DNA of 42,702 nt from assembly GCF_004137345.1 (NCBI RefSeq), contig NZ_SDWV01000032.1, positions 1 to 42,702 on the forward strand, read 5' to 3'. This DNA is from Nocardioides zhouii. GTDB taxonomy: Bacteria; Actinomycetota; Actinomycetes; Propionibacteriales; Nocardioidaceae. Position 1 is the first letter of the stretch. Every line of letters starts with the position of its first letter. The position numbers and the translations under genes are program-made. The notes under the pieces were generated by a model. It saw nothing but the letters and a program-made list of their open reading frames with translations. It was not told the DNA's origin and did no database searches. Positions 34,428-41,320 of the stretch are shown piece after piece.

Positions 34428-35408
34428 GTGATCGTCGACAACGCCCTCTACCACCAGGGCAAGCGGGTGCAGCTCGGCACGGACGACGACCAGAGCCTCG
34501 GCTCGGCGCGGGTCCCGTGCGACCCGGGCGACTTCCAGTGGATCGGCATCCACGACCCGAGCCCCGACGAGCTCGACCTCATCGCGCGCACCTTCGACCT
34601 GCACCCGCTGGCCGTCGAGGACGCCGGCGACTCCCACCAGCGCCCCAAGCTCGAGCGCTACGACGACACGCTGTTCCTCGTCCTCAAGACGCTCTGGTAC
34701 GTCGACGAGGAGGACGCGGTCGAGACCGGCGAGATCAACATGTTCATCGGCAAGGACTTCGTCGTGACCGTCCGCCACGGTCAGGGCATCGACCTCGCGG
34801 GCTCCCGCCGCGACCTCGAGCACCGGGCCAAGGTGCTGGAGCACGGTCCGATGGCCGTGCTCTACGCCATCTGCGACCGCGTGGTCGACGAGTACGAGAA
34901 GGTCGGCGACCTGCTGGAGGAGGACGTCGACGAGGTCGAGGAGTCGGTCTTCTCCGAGGCCCGCACGAACGACTCCAATCGCATCTATGTGCTCAAGCGC
35001 GAGATCGCGGAGGTGCGCCGTGCGGTCATGCCGCTGCGCGAGCCGATGCGGAAGTTTGCGATGGGAGCCGACGAGCGCATCACTCCCGAGACCGCGACCT
35101 ACTTCCGCGACGTGGCCGACCACCTCCAGCGCGTGTCCGAGGTGATCGACAACCTCGACGTCCTGCTGTCGACCGCGTTCGACGCCCACCTGGCGCGGAT
35201 CTCGGTCCAGCAGAACGACGACATGCGCAAGATCTCAGCCGGCGCGGCACTCGTCGTGGTCCCCACCCTCATTGCCGGCGTCTACGGCATGAACTTCGAC
35301 CACATGCCCGAGCTGCACTGGACCTACGGCTACCCGTTCGCGCTGCTCCTGATGGTCGGGGCGTCCGCCTTCCTGCTCTGGTTCTTCAAGAAGTCCGGGT
35401 GGCTGTGA
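34428..35408 (+). CDS. corA: CorA family magnesium/cobalt transport protein
   Basis: The 326-residue product has a large cytoplasmic N-terminal domain, a long helical stalk (VVDEYEKVGDLLEEDVDEVE through QQNDDMRKISAGAAL) and two C-terminal transmembrane helices. The signature GMN lies near residue 289 in VYGMNFDHMPELHWTYGYP, followed by FALLLMVGASAFLLWFF. CorA pentamers carry Mg2+ (and Co2+ or Ni2+) inward. The GTG start is leaderless. Its stop overlaps the MFS start by 4 bp (GTGA), so the two are coupled. Confidence 0.94.
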   Translation: MIVDNALYHQGKRVQLGTDDDQSLGSARVPCDPGDFQWIGIHDPSPDELDLIARTFDLHPLAVEDAGDSHQRPKLERYDDTLFLVLKTLWYVDEEDAVETGEINMFIGKDFVVTVRHGQGIDLAGSRRDLEHRAKVLEHGPMAVLYAICDRVVDEYEKVGDLLEEDVDEVEESVFSEARTNDSNRIYVLKREIAEVRRAVMPLREPMRKFAMGADERITPETATYFRDVADHLQRVSEVIDNLDVLLSTAFDAHLARISVQQNDDMRKISAGAALVVVPTLIAGVYGMNFDHMPELHWTYGYPFALLLMVGASAFLLWFFKKSGWL

Positions 35409-36634
35409 CCCGACCTGCTCCCTCGGCCTGGCGGGTGGTGTGGTGGTTCGGCTTCGTCAGCCTGTTCGCCGACATGGTCTACGAGGGTGCGCGCTCGGTC
35501 TACGGACCGCTGCTGGCCGGCCTCGGCGCCTCCGCGGTGGTCGTCGGGCTCGTCACGGGCGCTGGCGAGGCGGTCGCGCTGGTGCTGCGCCTGGCGTTCG
35601 GCCCGCTCGCCGACCGCACGGGGCGCTACTGGTCGCTCACGATCCTCGGCTACGGGCTGACCGCCGTCTGCGTGCCGCTGCTCGCCCTGGCCCCGCGCCT
35701 CGGCGTCGCCGGGCTCGCCTTCGGCGCGACCATGATCCTGCTCGAGCGGCTCGGCAAGGCGATCCGGTCTCCGTCGAAGTCGGCGCTGCTCGCCCAGGTC
35801 GCGGTGGCCGTCGGACGGGGCCGCGGGTTCGGCGTGCACAAAGCGCTCGACCAGGTCGGCGCCTTCGCGGGTCCCCTCCTCGTGGCCGGCGTGGTTGCCC
35901 TCAGCTCGCTGTGGACGGGCATGGCCGTGCTGGCCGTCCCGGGTGCCATCGCGATGGTCCTGCTGCTCACGCTGCGCCGCAGGGTCCCCGATCCGGGCGT
36001 GTACGACGAGTCGGCGACCGTACGCAGCGAACCGGGCGAGCGCCGCGGCTGGTGGGCCGAGGCGGTCGGGGCGGGCCTGTCAGGTGACTTCTTCCGCTAC
36101 GCGATCGCGGCGTCGCTCACCACCGGCGCGCTCGTCACCTTCGGCATCATCGGCTACCACCTCACCGTCGAGGGCCTGCTGCCCGTCGCGGCGGTGCCGC
36201 TCGTGTACGCCGCAGCGATGGCCGTCGAGGCGGTTGCGGCCCTTGCCGTCGGCACGGTCTACGACCGCACCGGCCCGCGGGTGCTGCTGGTCGTCCCGGT
36301 GCTGGTCGCCCTCGTGCCGGCGCTCGCGCTGGGCTCGGCGCTGGTCGCCGTCCTCGCCGGTGTCATGGCGTGGGGCTTCGCGCAGGGCGTGCAGGACTCG
36401 ACCATCAAGGCGGTGGTCGCGGACCTCGTCGAGGCGCCGCGACGGGCCACGGCGTACGGCGTCTTCGCGGCCATCCAGGGTCTGCTGGCGATCGTCGGCG
36501 GCGTGGGTGCCGGCTGGCTCTACGAGCGGTCGCTGCCCGCCCTCGTCGCGGTGGTCGCCGTCACGCAGGTGATCGCGCTGGCCCTGCTGGTCGACACGTT
36601 CAGGCGGTCAGCACGCCGGCGCCGAGCAGGATGA
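35405..36634 (+). CDS. MFS transporter
   Basis: The 409-residue product is a 12-helix major facilitator protein. The loop 2-3 motif appears as FGPLADRTGRYWSL and a related copy in the second half as GTVYDRTGPRVLL, with hydrophobic helices throughout (VPLLALAPRLGVAGLAFGAT, VALVPALALGSALVAVLAGV). No substrate can be inferred; such transporters often export drugs or metabolites. GTG 35405 overlaps the corA stop by 4 bp; another GTG 6 bp earlier is possible. Its 3' end overlaps that of the convergent uppP gene by 35 bp. Confidence 0.88.
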   Translation: MTRPAPSAWRVVWWFGFVSLFADMVYEGARSVYGPLLAGLGASAVVVGLVTGAGEAVALVLRLAFGPLADRTGRYWSLTILGYGLTAVCVPLLALAPRLGVAGLAFGATMILLERLGKAIRSPSKSALLAQVAVAVGRGRGFGVHKALDQVGAFAGPLLVAGVVALSSLWTGMAVLAVPGAIAMVLLLTLRRRVPDPGVYDESATVRSEPGERRGWWAEAVGAGLSGDFFRYAIAASLTTGALVTFGIIGYHLTVEGLLPVAAVPLVYAAAMAVEAVAALAVGTVYDRTGPRVLLVVPVLVALVPALALGSALVAVLAGVMAWGFAQGVQDSTIKAVVADLVEAPRRATAYGVFAAIQGLLAIVGGVGAGWLYERSLPALVAVVAVTQVIALALLVDTFRRSARRRRAG

Positions 36635-37424
36635 GCGTGCCGGCGCCGAGCAGGATCCGGTAGACGACGAACGGCGTGTACGACCGGGTGCTGACGTAGC
36701 GCAGCAGCCACGCGATGGCGGCGTACCCGACGACGAAGGAGACCACCGTCGCGGTGAGGGTCGGCCCCCACCCGAAGTCGTTGTGGCCGTTGGGGATCTC
36801 CTTGAGCTCGAAGAGCCCTGCGCCGACGACTGCAGGGATCGCCAGGAGGAAAGCGAAGCGGGTGGCCGCCTCGCGGTCGAAGCCGAGGAAGCGGCCCATC
36901 GAGATCGTCGCGCCCGACCGGGAGACCCCGGGGATCAGCGCGAGCGCCTGCGCGACGCCCATCAGCGCCGCGTCCTTGAGGGTGATCTTGCCGATCGGCC
37001 GATCCGTACGGCCGACGCGGTCGGCGATGCCGAGCACGACGCCCATCACGATCAGCGTGGTGCCGATGATCCAGAGGTTGCGGAAGTCGCGCTCGATGAC
37101 GTCCTTGAGCAGCACGCCCAGCACGACGATCGGCAGCGAGCCGACGATGATGTACCAGCCCATCCGCGAGTCGAGCGTGCCGCGGTACTCCGCGCGGAAC
37201 AGCGACCGCACCCACGCGCTACCGATGCGCCAGATGTCCTTGCGGAAGTAGATCAGCACGGCCAGCTCGGTGCCGATCTGGATGACGGCGGTGAAGGCCG
37301 CTCCCGGGTCGCCCCACCCGAACAGCTCGGGGAAGATCCGCAGGTGCGCGCTGCTCGAGATGGGCAGGAACTCCGTGAGTCCCTGGATGATGCCGAGGAC
37401 CACGGCCTTGAGGAGATCCGTCAC
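36600..37424 (-). CDS. uppP: Undecaprenyl-diphosphatase UppP (BacA)
   Basis: UppP dephosphorylates undecaprenyl diphosphate so that the lipid carrier can be reused for peptidoglycan synthesis; its loss or overproduction alters bacitracin sensitivity. The 274-residue membrane protein has both family motifs: GIIQGLTEFLPISSSAHLRI near the N-terminus and LALIPGVSRSGATISMGRFL in the middle, with eight hydrophobic segments. The start is GTG 37424, with TAGGCT 8 nt upstream. It converges on and overlaps the MFS gene and is divergent from the aldo/keto reductase gene. As I recall, Rv2136c lies next to this cluster in M. tuberculosis. Confidence 0.95.
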   Translation of the reverse strand: MTDLLKAVVLGIIQGLTEFLPISSSAHLRIFPELFGWGDPGAAFTAVIQIGTELAVLIYFRKDIWRIGSAWVRSLFRAEYRGTLDSRMGWYIIVGSLPIVVLGVLLKDVIERDFRNLWIIGTTLIVMGVVLGIADRVGRTDRPIGKITLKDAALMGVAQALALIPGVSRSGATISMGRFLGFDREAATRFAFLLAIPAVVGAGLFELKEIPNGHNDFGWGPTLTATVVSFVVGYAAIAWLLRYVSTRSYTPFVVYRILLGAGTLILLGAGVLTA

Positions 37425-37432
37425 AGGGCGTG

Positions 37433-37480
37433 AGCCTACGGGCGCGTCCCGTTCGTCCACGCAGGACCCGTGGCTACTCT
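37433..37480. promoter_or_regulatory. Divergent -10 boxes of uppP and the aldo/keto reductase
   Basis: The minus-strand TAGGCT (37433-37438) is 8 nt before the uppP GTG. The plus-strand TACTCT (37475-37480) is 7 nt before ATG 37488. Confidence 0.4.
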
Positions 37481-37487
37481 CACCCCC

Positions 37488-38435
37488 ATGCAGCAGCGTT
37501 CGCTCGGCGCCACCGGCCTGAAGGTCTCCCGACTGGGCCTGGGCACCATGACCTGGGGCCGGGACACCGACGAGCACGAGGCCCGCGACCAGCTCATCGC
37601 CTTCGCCGAGGCGGGCGGCACGCTGGTCGACACCGCGGCCGGCTACGGCGACGGTGCCAGCGAGGAGCTGATCGGCACCCTGCTCGGCGACGTCGTGGCC
37701 CGCGACGAGGTCGTCCTCGCGACGAAGGCCGGCATCTCGCGGCGTACGGGCCAGCGGGTCACCAACACCTCGCGCGGGCACCTCCTGACCAGCCTCGACG
37801 CCTCCCTGAAGCGGCTCGGCGTCGACCACGTCGACCTGTGGCAGGTGCACGTGTGGACCGACGAGACGCCGGTCGAGGAGACCCTCACGGCGCTCGACCT
37901 CGCGGTGTCGTCGGGTCGCGCGTCGTACGTCGGCATCTCCAACTACAGCGGCTGGCAGACCGCCCAGGCCGCGACCTGGCAGCGCGCCGTGCCGGGCCGC
38001 ACTCCCCTCGCCTCCACCCAGGTGGAGTACTCCCTGCTCAACCGCCACGTCGAGCACGAGGTGCTCCCCGCCGCGAAGGCCCTCGGCCTCGGCGTGCTGC
38101 CGTGGTCGCCGCTGGGCCGGGGCGTGCTGACCGGCAAGTACCGCACCGGTACGCCGTCCGACTCGCGCGGCGCCACCGAGCACTTCGCCGGCTTCGTCGG
38201 TGCCTACCTCGACGACCGCGGTCGCGGGATCGTCGAGGCGGTCGTGCGTGCCGCCGACGGGCTCGGCTGGTCGCCGCTCGAGGTGGCGCTGGTGTGGGTC
38301 CGCGACCGGCCCGGCGTGACCGCTCCGATCGTGGGGGCACGCACCGCTGCGCAGCTCGACGGCGCACTCGGGATCGAGGACCTGACCCTGCCCGCCGAGA
38401 TCGTCGAGGCCCTCGACGACGTGTCCGCCGACTGA
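37488..38435 (+). CDS. Aldo/keto reductase
   Basis: The 315-residue product is an NADPH-dependent oxidoreductase with a TIM-barrel fold. The catalytic tetrad is present: Asp48 and Tyr53 (LVDTAAGYGDGASEE), Lys80 (VVLATKAG) and His121 (DLWQVHVWTD). The cofactor region is normal (LGVLPWSPLGRGVLTGKY; the C-terminal APIVGARTAAQL). Its closest subgroup is the YghZ/potassium-channel-beta type. Substrate unknown. ATG 37488 is chosen for its QQRSLGATGLKVSRLGLG start and the TACTCT box 7 nt before it. DUF5703 follows 17 bp after. Confidence 0.92.
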   Translation: MQQRSLGATGLKVSRLGLGTMTWGRDTDEHEARDQLIAFAEAGGTLVDTAAGYGDGASEELIGTLLGDVVARDEVVLATKAGISRRTGQRVTNTSRGHLLTSLDASLKRLGVDHVDLWQVHVWTDETPVEETLTALDLAVSSGRASYVGISNYSGWQTAQAATWQRAVPGRTPLASTQVEYSLLNRHVEHEVLPAAKALGLGVLPWSPLGRGVLTGKYRTGTPSDSRGATEHFAGFVGAYLDDRGRGIVEAVVRAADGLGWSPLEVALVWVRDRPGVTAPIVGARTAAQLDGALGIEDLTLPAEIVEALDDVSAD

Positions 38436-38452
38436 CCCCGAGGGGAGATCAC

Positions 38453-38680
38453 GTGGCCAGGATCCAGCGCCGTCCACCCGGACGCGGTATCGAGTGGGAG
38501 TTCGAGACGCTCGTGCTGCCCCCCGACTTCTCGCGCAACGTCGTCACCCGGATGATCGTCGAGCGCGCCGAGCACGGCGGCTGGGAGCTCGACCGGCTCC
38601 GCATCGGCCACGACGGCAAGCGCCGGGTCGTGCTCCGGCGCAAGATCATCCGCCAGCGGCTGACCCTCTTCGCCGGCTGA
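38453..38680 (+). CDS. DUF5703 family protein
   Basis: The 75-residue basic product has the family core WEFETLVLPPDFSRNVVTRM, AEHGGWELDRLRIGHDGKRR and VVLRRKIIRQR. The pattern of alternating charged and hydrophobic residues suggests a beta-alpha-beta fold. Function is unknown; the family is restricted to actinobacteria as far as I know. The GTG start has a good AGGGGAG ribosome binding site, and the aldo/keto reductase stop is 17 bp upstream, so they are probably cotranscribed. Confidence 0.82.
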   Translation: MARIQRRPPGRGIEWEFETLVLPPDFSRNVVTRMIVERAEHGGWELDRLRIGHDGKRRVVLRRKIIRQRLTLFAG

Positions 38681-38697
38681 CGACCCGGCGTACGACG

Positions 38698-39165
38698 TCA
38701 CCAGCCCGACGTGCCCGGTGATCCCTTGAACGGTCCGGTGACGCGCGAGGTGATCCAGCCGCCGTAGAAGTTCCCCGGCTGCGGCTCGACGACCTCGCCG
38801 TCGACCGTGCACTGGTCGACCCGACCGGGGTAGAGCGCGATGTGGTCGGTGAGCGCTTCGAATCCCGACGCCGGTGTCGGGTACGTCCACGCGACGGCGG
38901 TCAGCACTTCGTCACCGACCACGAGGTCGAAGTAGTCGGCGCCTCCCTTCCACTCGCACCACGACGCACCGCGCTGGCCGGTCCGGAGCACGCCCTCGGC
39001 GAAGGCGGAGCGCGGCAGGTAGTACGTCGGCGGGTGGCTGGTCTCGAGGACGCGCAGGCTACCGGTCGTGTCGGCGAGCACGACGCCGCGGTGCGTCACG
39101 ACGACGTGCTCGTCGCTCTCCTCGACCCGCGGCGGGCGCGGGTAGTCCCAGACGGATTCGGTCAT
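38698..39165 (-). CDS. DUF427 domain-containing protein
   Basis: The 155-residue product shows the DUF427 pattern: VVVTHRGVVLADTTGSLRVLETSHPPTYYLPRSAF, SWCEWKGGADYFDLVVGDEV, AWTYPTPASGFEALTDHIALYPGRVDQCTVDGE. These single-domain beta proteins are widespread, with no established activity. The gene ends 17 bp from the convergent DUF5703 stop. ATG 39165 has TAGATT 6 nt upstream, so it is leaderless and monocistronic. Confidence 0.88.
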   Translation of the reverse strand: MTESVWDYPRPPRVEESDEHVVVTHRGVVLADTTGSLRVLETSHPPTYYLPRSAFAEGVLRTGQRGASWCEWKGGADYFDLVVGDEVLTAVAWTYPTPASGFEALTDHIALYPGRVDQCTVDGEVVEPQPGNFYGGWITSRVTGPFKGSPGTSGW

Positions 39166-39171
39166 GCCGCC

Positions 39172-39177
39172 AATCTA
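39172..39177 (-). promoter_or_regulatory. Putative -10 box of the DUF427 gene
   Basis: TAGATT on the minus strand, 6 nt before ATG 39165, in the 23-bp gap after the MmcQ/YjbR gene. Confidence 0.4.
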
Positions 39178-39188
39178 CGGAGCGGTCC

Positions 39189-39599
39189 TCAGGGATCGAG
39201 GTGGCGTTCGGCGAGCCAGTGACGGCGGCGCGTCGCCGAGGCCTGGGCGAGCCACGCCTCCTGGACGATCTCGACCAGCTCGTCGCGCTCCATCTCACCG
39301 ACCCGCGACGCCCGTACGAGGATGGACGGGTGGCCGTCGAAGTGGGGCGTGGTGAAGAGCGGCAGTCGCTCGTCCTGCAGCAGCGCCTCCTTGTCGCCCT
39401 CCGAGCCAACCCACAGGACGATGACGTCGTCGTAGCGCTCACCCGACTCGGGGTCGACGGCGTCGGGTCGAGGCGTACGGAAGAAGACGAAGGACTTGCC
39501 GCCCACCTGGTAGACGGGGTTCGTGCCCTGAGCCACGGTCACGTGTGGCATGCCGAGCGCGGTGGCGTGGATGTCGTCAGCCGTGGCTCTCCTGCTCAT
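39189..39599 (-). CDS. MmcQ/YjbR family protein
   Basis: The 136-residue product fits the MmcQ/YjbR (DUF419) family: an N-terminal helix, TVAQGTNPVYQVGGKSFVFF, SILVRASRVGEMERDELVEI and the C-terminal helix VQEAWLAQASATRRRHW. The fold resembles CyaY and has been proposed to bind DNA, without clear function. Its ATG overlaps the rpe stop by 4 bp (ATGA), so it is translationally coupled to rpe. Confidence 0.85.
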   Translation of the reverse strand: MSRRATADDIHATALGMPHVTVAQGTNPVYQVGGKSFVFFRTPRPDAVDPESGERYDDVIVLWVGSEGDKEALLQDERLPLFTTPHFDGHPSILVRASRVGEMERDELVEIVQEAWLAQASATRRRHWLAERHLDP

Positions 39600-40258
39600 C
39601 GCGAGGCGGCTTCGGCCTTCGCCTTGAGCCCGCGCACCATCGCGTCGGGGTCGTCGGCGGAGAAGACGGCCGACCCGGCGACGAACACGTCAGCACCGGC
39701 CTCGGCGCAGCGCTCGATGGTCTCGAGCGAGACGCCGCCGTCGACCTGGAGCCAGGTCTCGACGCCGTGCTTGCGCATCAGCTCACGGGCCGTGCGGATC
39801 TTGGGCAGGCACAGGTCGAGGAACTTCTGGCCGCCGAAGCCCGGCTCGACGGTCATGATGAGGACCATGTCGAGCTCCGGGAGGAGCGCCTCGTACGGCT
39901 CGATCGGCGTGGCCGGTTTGAGCGCCATCGCAGCCCGCGCGCCCTGGGCGCGGATCTCGCGGGCCAGCCGCACCGGGGCCGTGGCGGCTTCGGCGTGGAA
40001 CGTCACCGACCCGCAGCCAGCCTCGGCGTACGCCGGAGCCCACCGATCGGCGTCCTCGATCATCAGGTGCACGTCGATCGGCTGCGAGGCGTGCTTGCTC
40101 AGCGCCTCAATGACCGGGAGGCCGAGGGTGAGGTTGGGGACGAAGTGGTTGTCCATCACGTCGACGTGCACCCAGTCGGCACTGGGGATCCGGGCCACCT
40201 CGTCGGCAAGGCGCGACAGGTCGGCGTTGAGGATGCTCGGCGTGATCTGGATGCCCAC
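39596..40258 (-). CDS. rpe: Ribulose-phosphate 3-epimerase
   Basis: The enzyme interconverts ribulose 5-phosphate and xylulose 5-phosphate in the pentose phosphate pathway. The 220-residue TIM barrel carries the metal and catalytic residues His31 and Asp33 (HVDVMDNHFVPN), His64 (IDVHLMIED) and Asp173 (QVDGGVSLET), the phosphate-binding region TVEPGFGGQKF and GSAVFSADDP. GTG 40258 is 6 nt after TAGGAT. It is followed by the coupled MmcQ/YjbR gene. Confidence 0.96.
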   Translation of the reverse strand: MGIQITPSILNADLSRLADEVARIPSADWVHVDVMDNHFVPNLTLGLPVIEALSKHASQPIDVHLMIEDADRWAPAYAEAGCGSVTFHAEAATAPVRLAREIRAQGARAAMALKPATPIEPYEALLPELDMVLIMTVEPGFGGQKFLDLCLPKIRTARELMRKHGVETWLQVDGGVSLETIERCAEAGADVFVAGSAVFSADDPDAMVRGLKAKAEAASR

Positions 40259-40264
40259 GGGTCG

Positions 40265-40270
40265 ATCCTA
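40265..40270 (-). promoter_or_regulatory. Putative -10 box of rpe, overlapping an upstream stop codon
   Basis: TAGGAT on the minus strand, 6 nt before GTG 40258. Its first three bases (40270-40268) are the TAG stop codon of the upstream lipid-kinase gene, so one triplet serves both roles. Confidence 0.5.
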
Positions 40271-41215
40271 GGGAATCGGCGCGCCATCCATCCGGGCGGC
40301 TCGGCTGTGGGCGGGTACGACGACGTGGAGGGCGTTGCGGTCCACCTCGAACGTCGCCGGTGTGGTGGCGGCTACCTCCCCGTCGAGGTTGATCTCCAGG
40401 GGCTCGTCGGTGAGGAGCGTCAGCCGGCGAGCGGTGAGGTGGTGCACCCGGTCGTGCTCGACGAGGTGGCCGGTGCGCAGCAGGCGCGCGATCGACACGT
40501 GGTCGCGCAGCCGGCCCTGCCCGACGGCGTACACGTCGAGGAGGTGGTCGTCGATCGAGGCGTTCGGTGCGACGGTCAGACCGCCGCCGTAGTGCCGGCC
40601 GTTGCCGACGGCCACCTGCATCAGGTCGTGCAGCTCGAGGACCGTCCCGTCCTCGAGCTCGAGGCTGGCCGAGAACGGTCGGTGGTCGCGGTACGCGGCG
40701 AGCGTGGCCGCGGGATACGCGAACCGCCCGAGCCGGCGCTTGAGGCCCGGCGTGAGGCGGCGCGTGACAGCCACCGACAGCCCCAGGGATGCGACGTTGA
40801 GGTAGGCCCGTCCGTCGACCCGGCCGAGGTCGACGTCCACGACCTTCCCGGTCAGGAGCGTGTCCACCGCGTCGGTCAGTGCGGTCGGGATCTCGAGCGT
40901 CCGGGCGAAGTCGTTGGCGGTGCCGAGCGGAAGCACGCCGAGCGTGGTGCGCGTGTGCGCCACGAGGCCCGCCGCGCAGCCGATGGTGCCGTCGCCACCT
41001 CCCACGACCAGCAGGTCGGGCTCGTCGTCCATCGCGGCCCCGAGCGCGTCCAGCAGCTCCAGCCCTCCGTGGGCCGGGTAGACGACGACCTCCTCGGCCG
41101 TACGTCCCAGCGCGGCCGAGACGAGCGGGAGCGCCCGGGCGCCGGTGCGGGACGCGGTGTTGACGACGACGGCGACGCGGTCGGTGCGCGGAGTGGTGGG
41201 GGTGTCGTGATGCAT
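40268..41215 (-). CDS. YegS/BmrU family lipid kinase
   Basis: The 315-residue product has the DAGK-catalytic fold: VAVVVNTASRTGARALPLVS, LLVVGGGDGTIGCAAGLV, LGVLPLGTANDFARTLEIP, and a C-terminal beta domain with VAVGNGRHYGGGLTVAP and DDHLLDVYAVGQG. It should phosphorylate diacylglycerol or a similar lipid on the inner membrane face. It differs from the kinase at 72-977 in the first glycine loop (NTASRTG against NPTSGGGKG), so the two may have different lipid substrates. ATG 41215 is 6 nt after TAGCGT. It is divergent from the HNH gene. Confidence 0.9.
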   Translation of the reverse strand: MHHDTPTTPRTDRVAVVVNTASRTGARALPLVSAALGRTAEEVVVYPAHGGLELLDALGAAMDDEPDLLVVGGGDGTIGCAAGLVAHTRTTLGVLPLGTANDFARTLEIPTALTDAVDTLLTGKVVDVDLGRVDGRAYLNVASLGLSVAVTRRLTPGLKRRLGRFAYPAATLAAYRDHRPFSASLELEDGTVLELHDLMQVAVGNGRHYGGGLTVAPNASIDDHLLDVYAVGQGRLRDHVSIARLLRTGHLVEHDRVHHLTARRLTLLTDEPLEINLDGEVAATTPATFEVDRNALHVVVPAHSRAARMDGAPIP

Positions 41216-41221
41216 GACTCC

Positions 41222-41313
41222 ACGCTAGGAGTCGCAGGTGAGAGGACGGTGAGGACGACCTGTGGTCCGGCTGTGCAGAGCGTCGCCCGACTGTCGGTGG
41301 GCTTCTCTAGAGT
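41222..41313. promoter_or_regulatory. Divergent -10 boxes of the lipid kinase and HNH genes
   Basis: The minus-strand TAGCGT (41222-41227) is 6 nt before ATG 41215. The plus-strand TAGAGT (41308-41313) is 7 nt before ATG 41321. Both predict leaderless messages. Confidence 0.45.
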
Positions 41314-41320
41314 CGAACGC

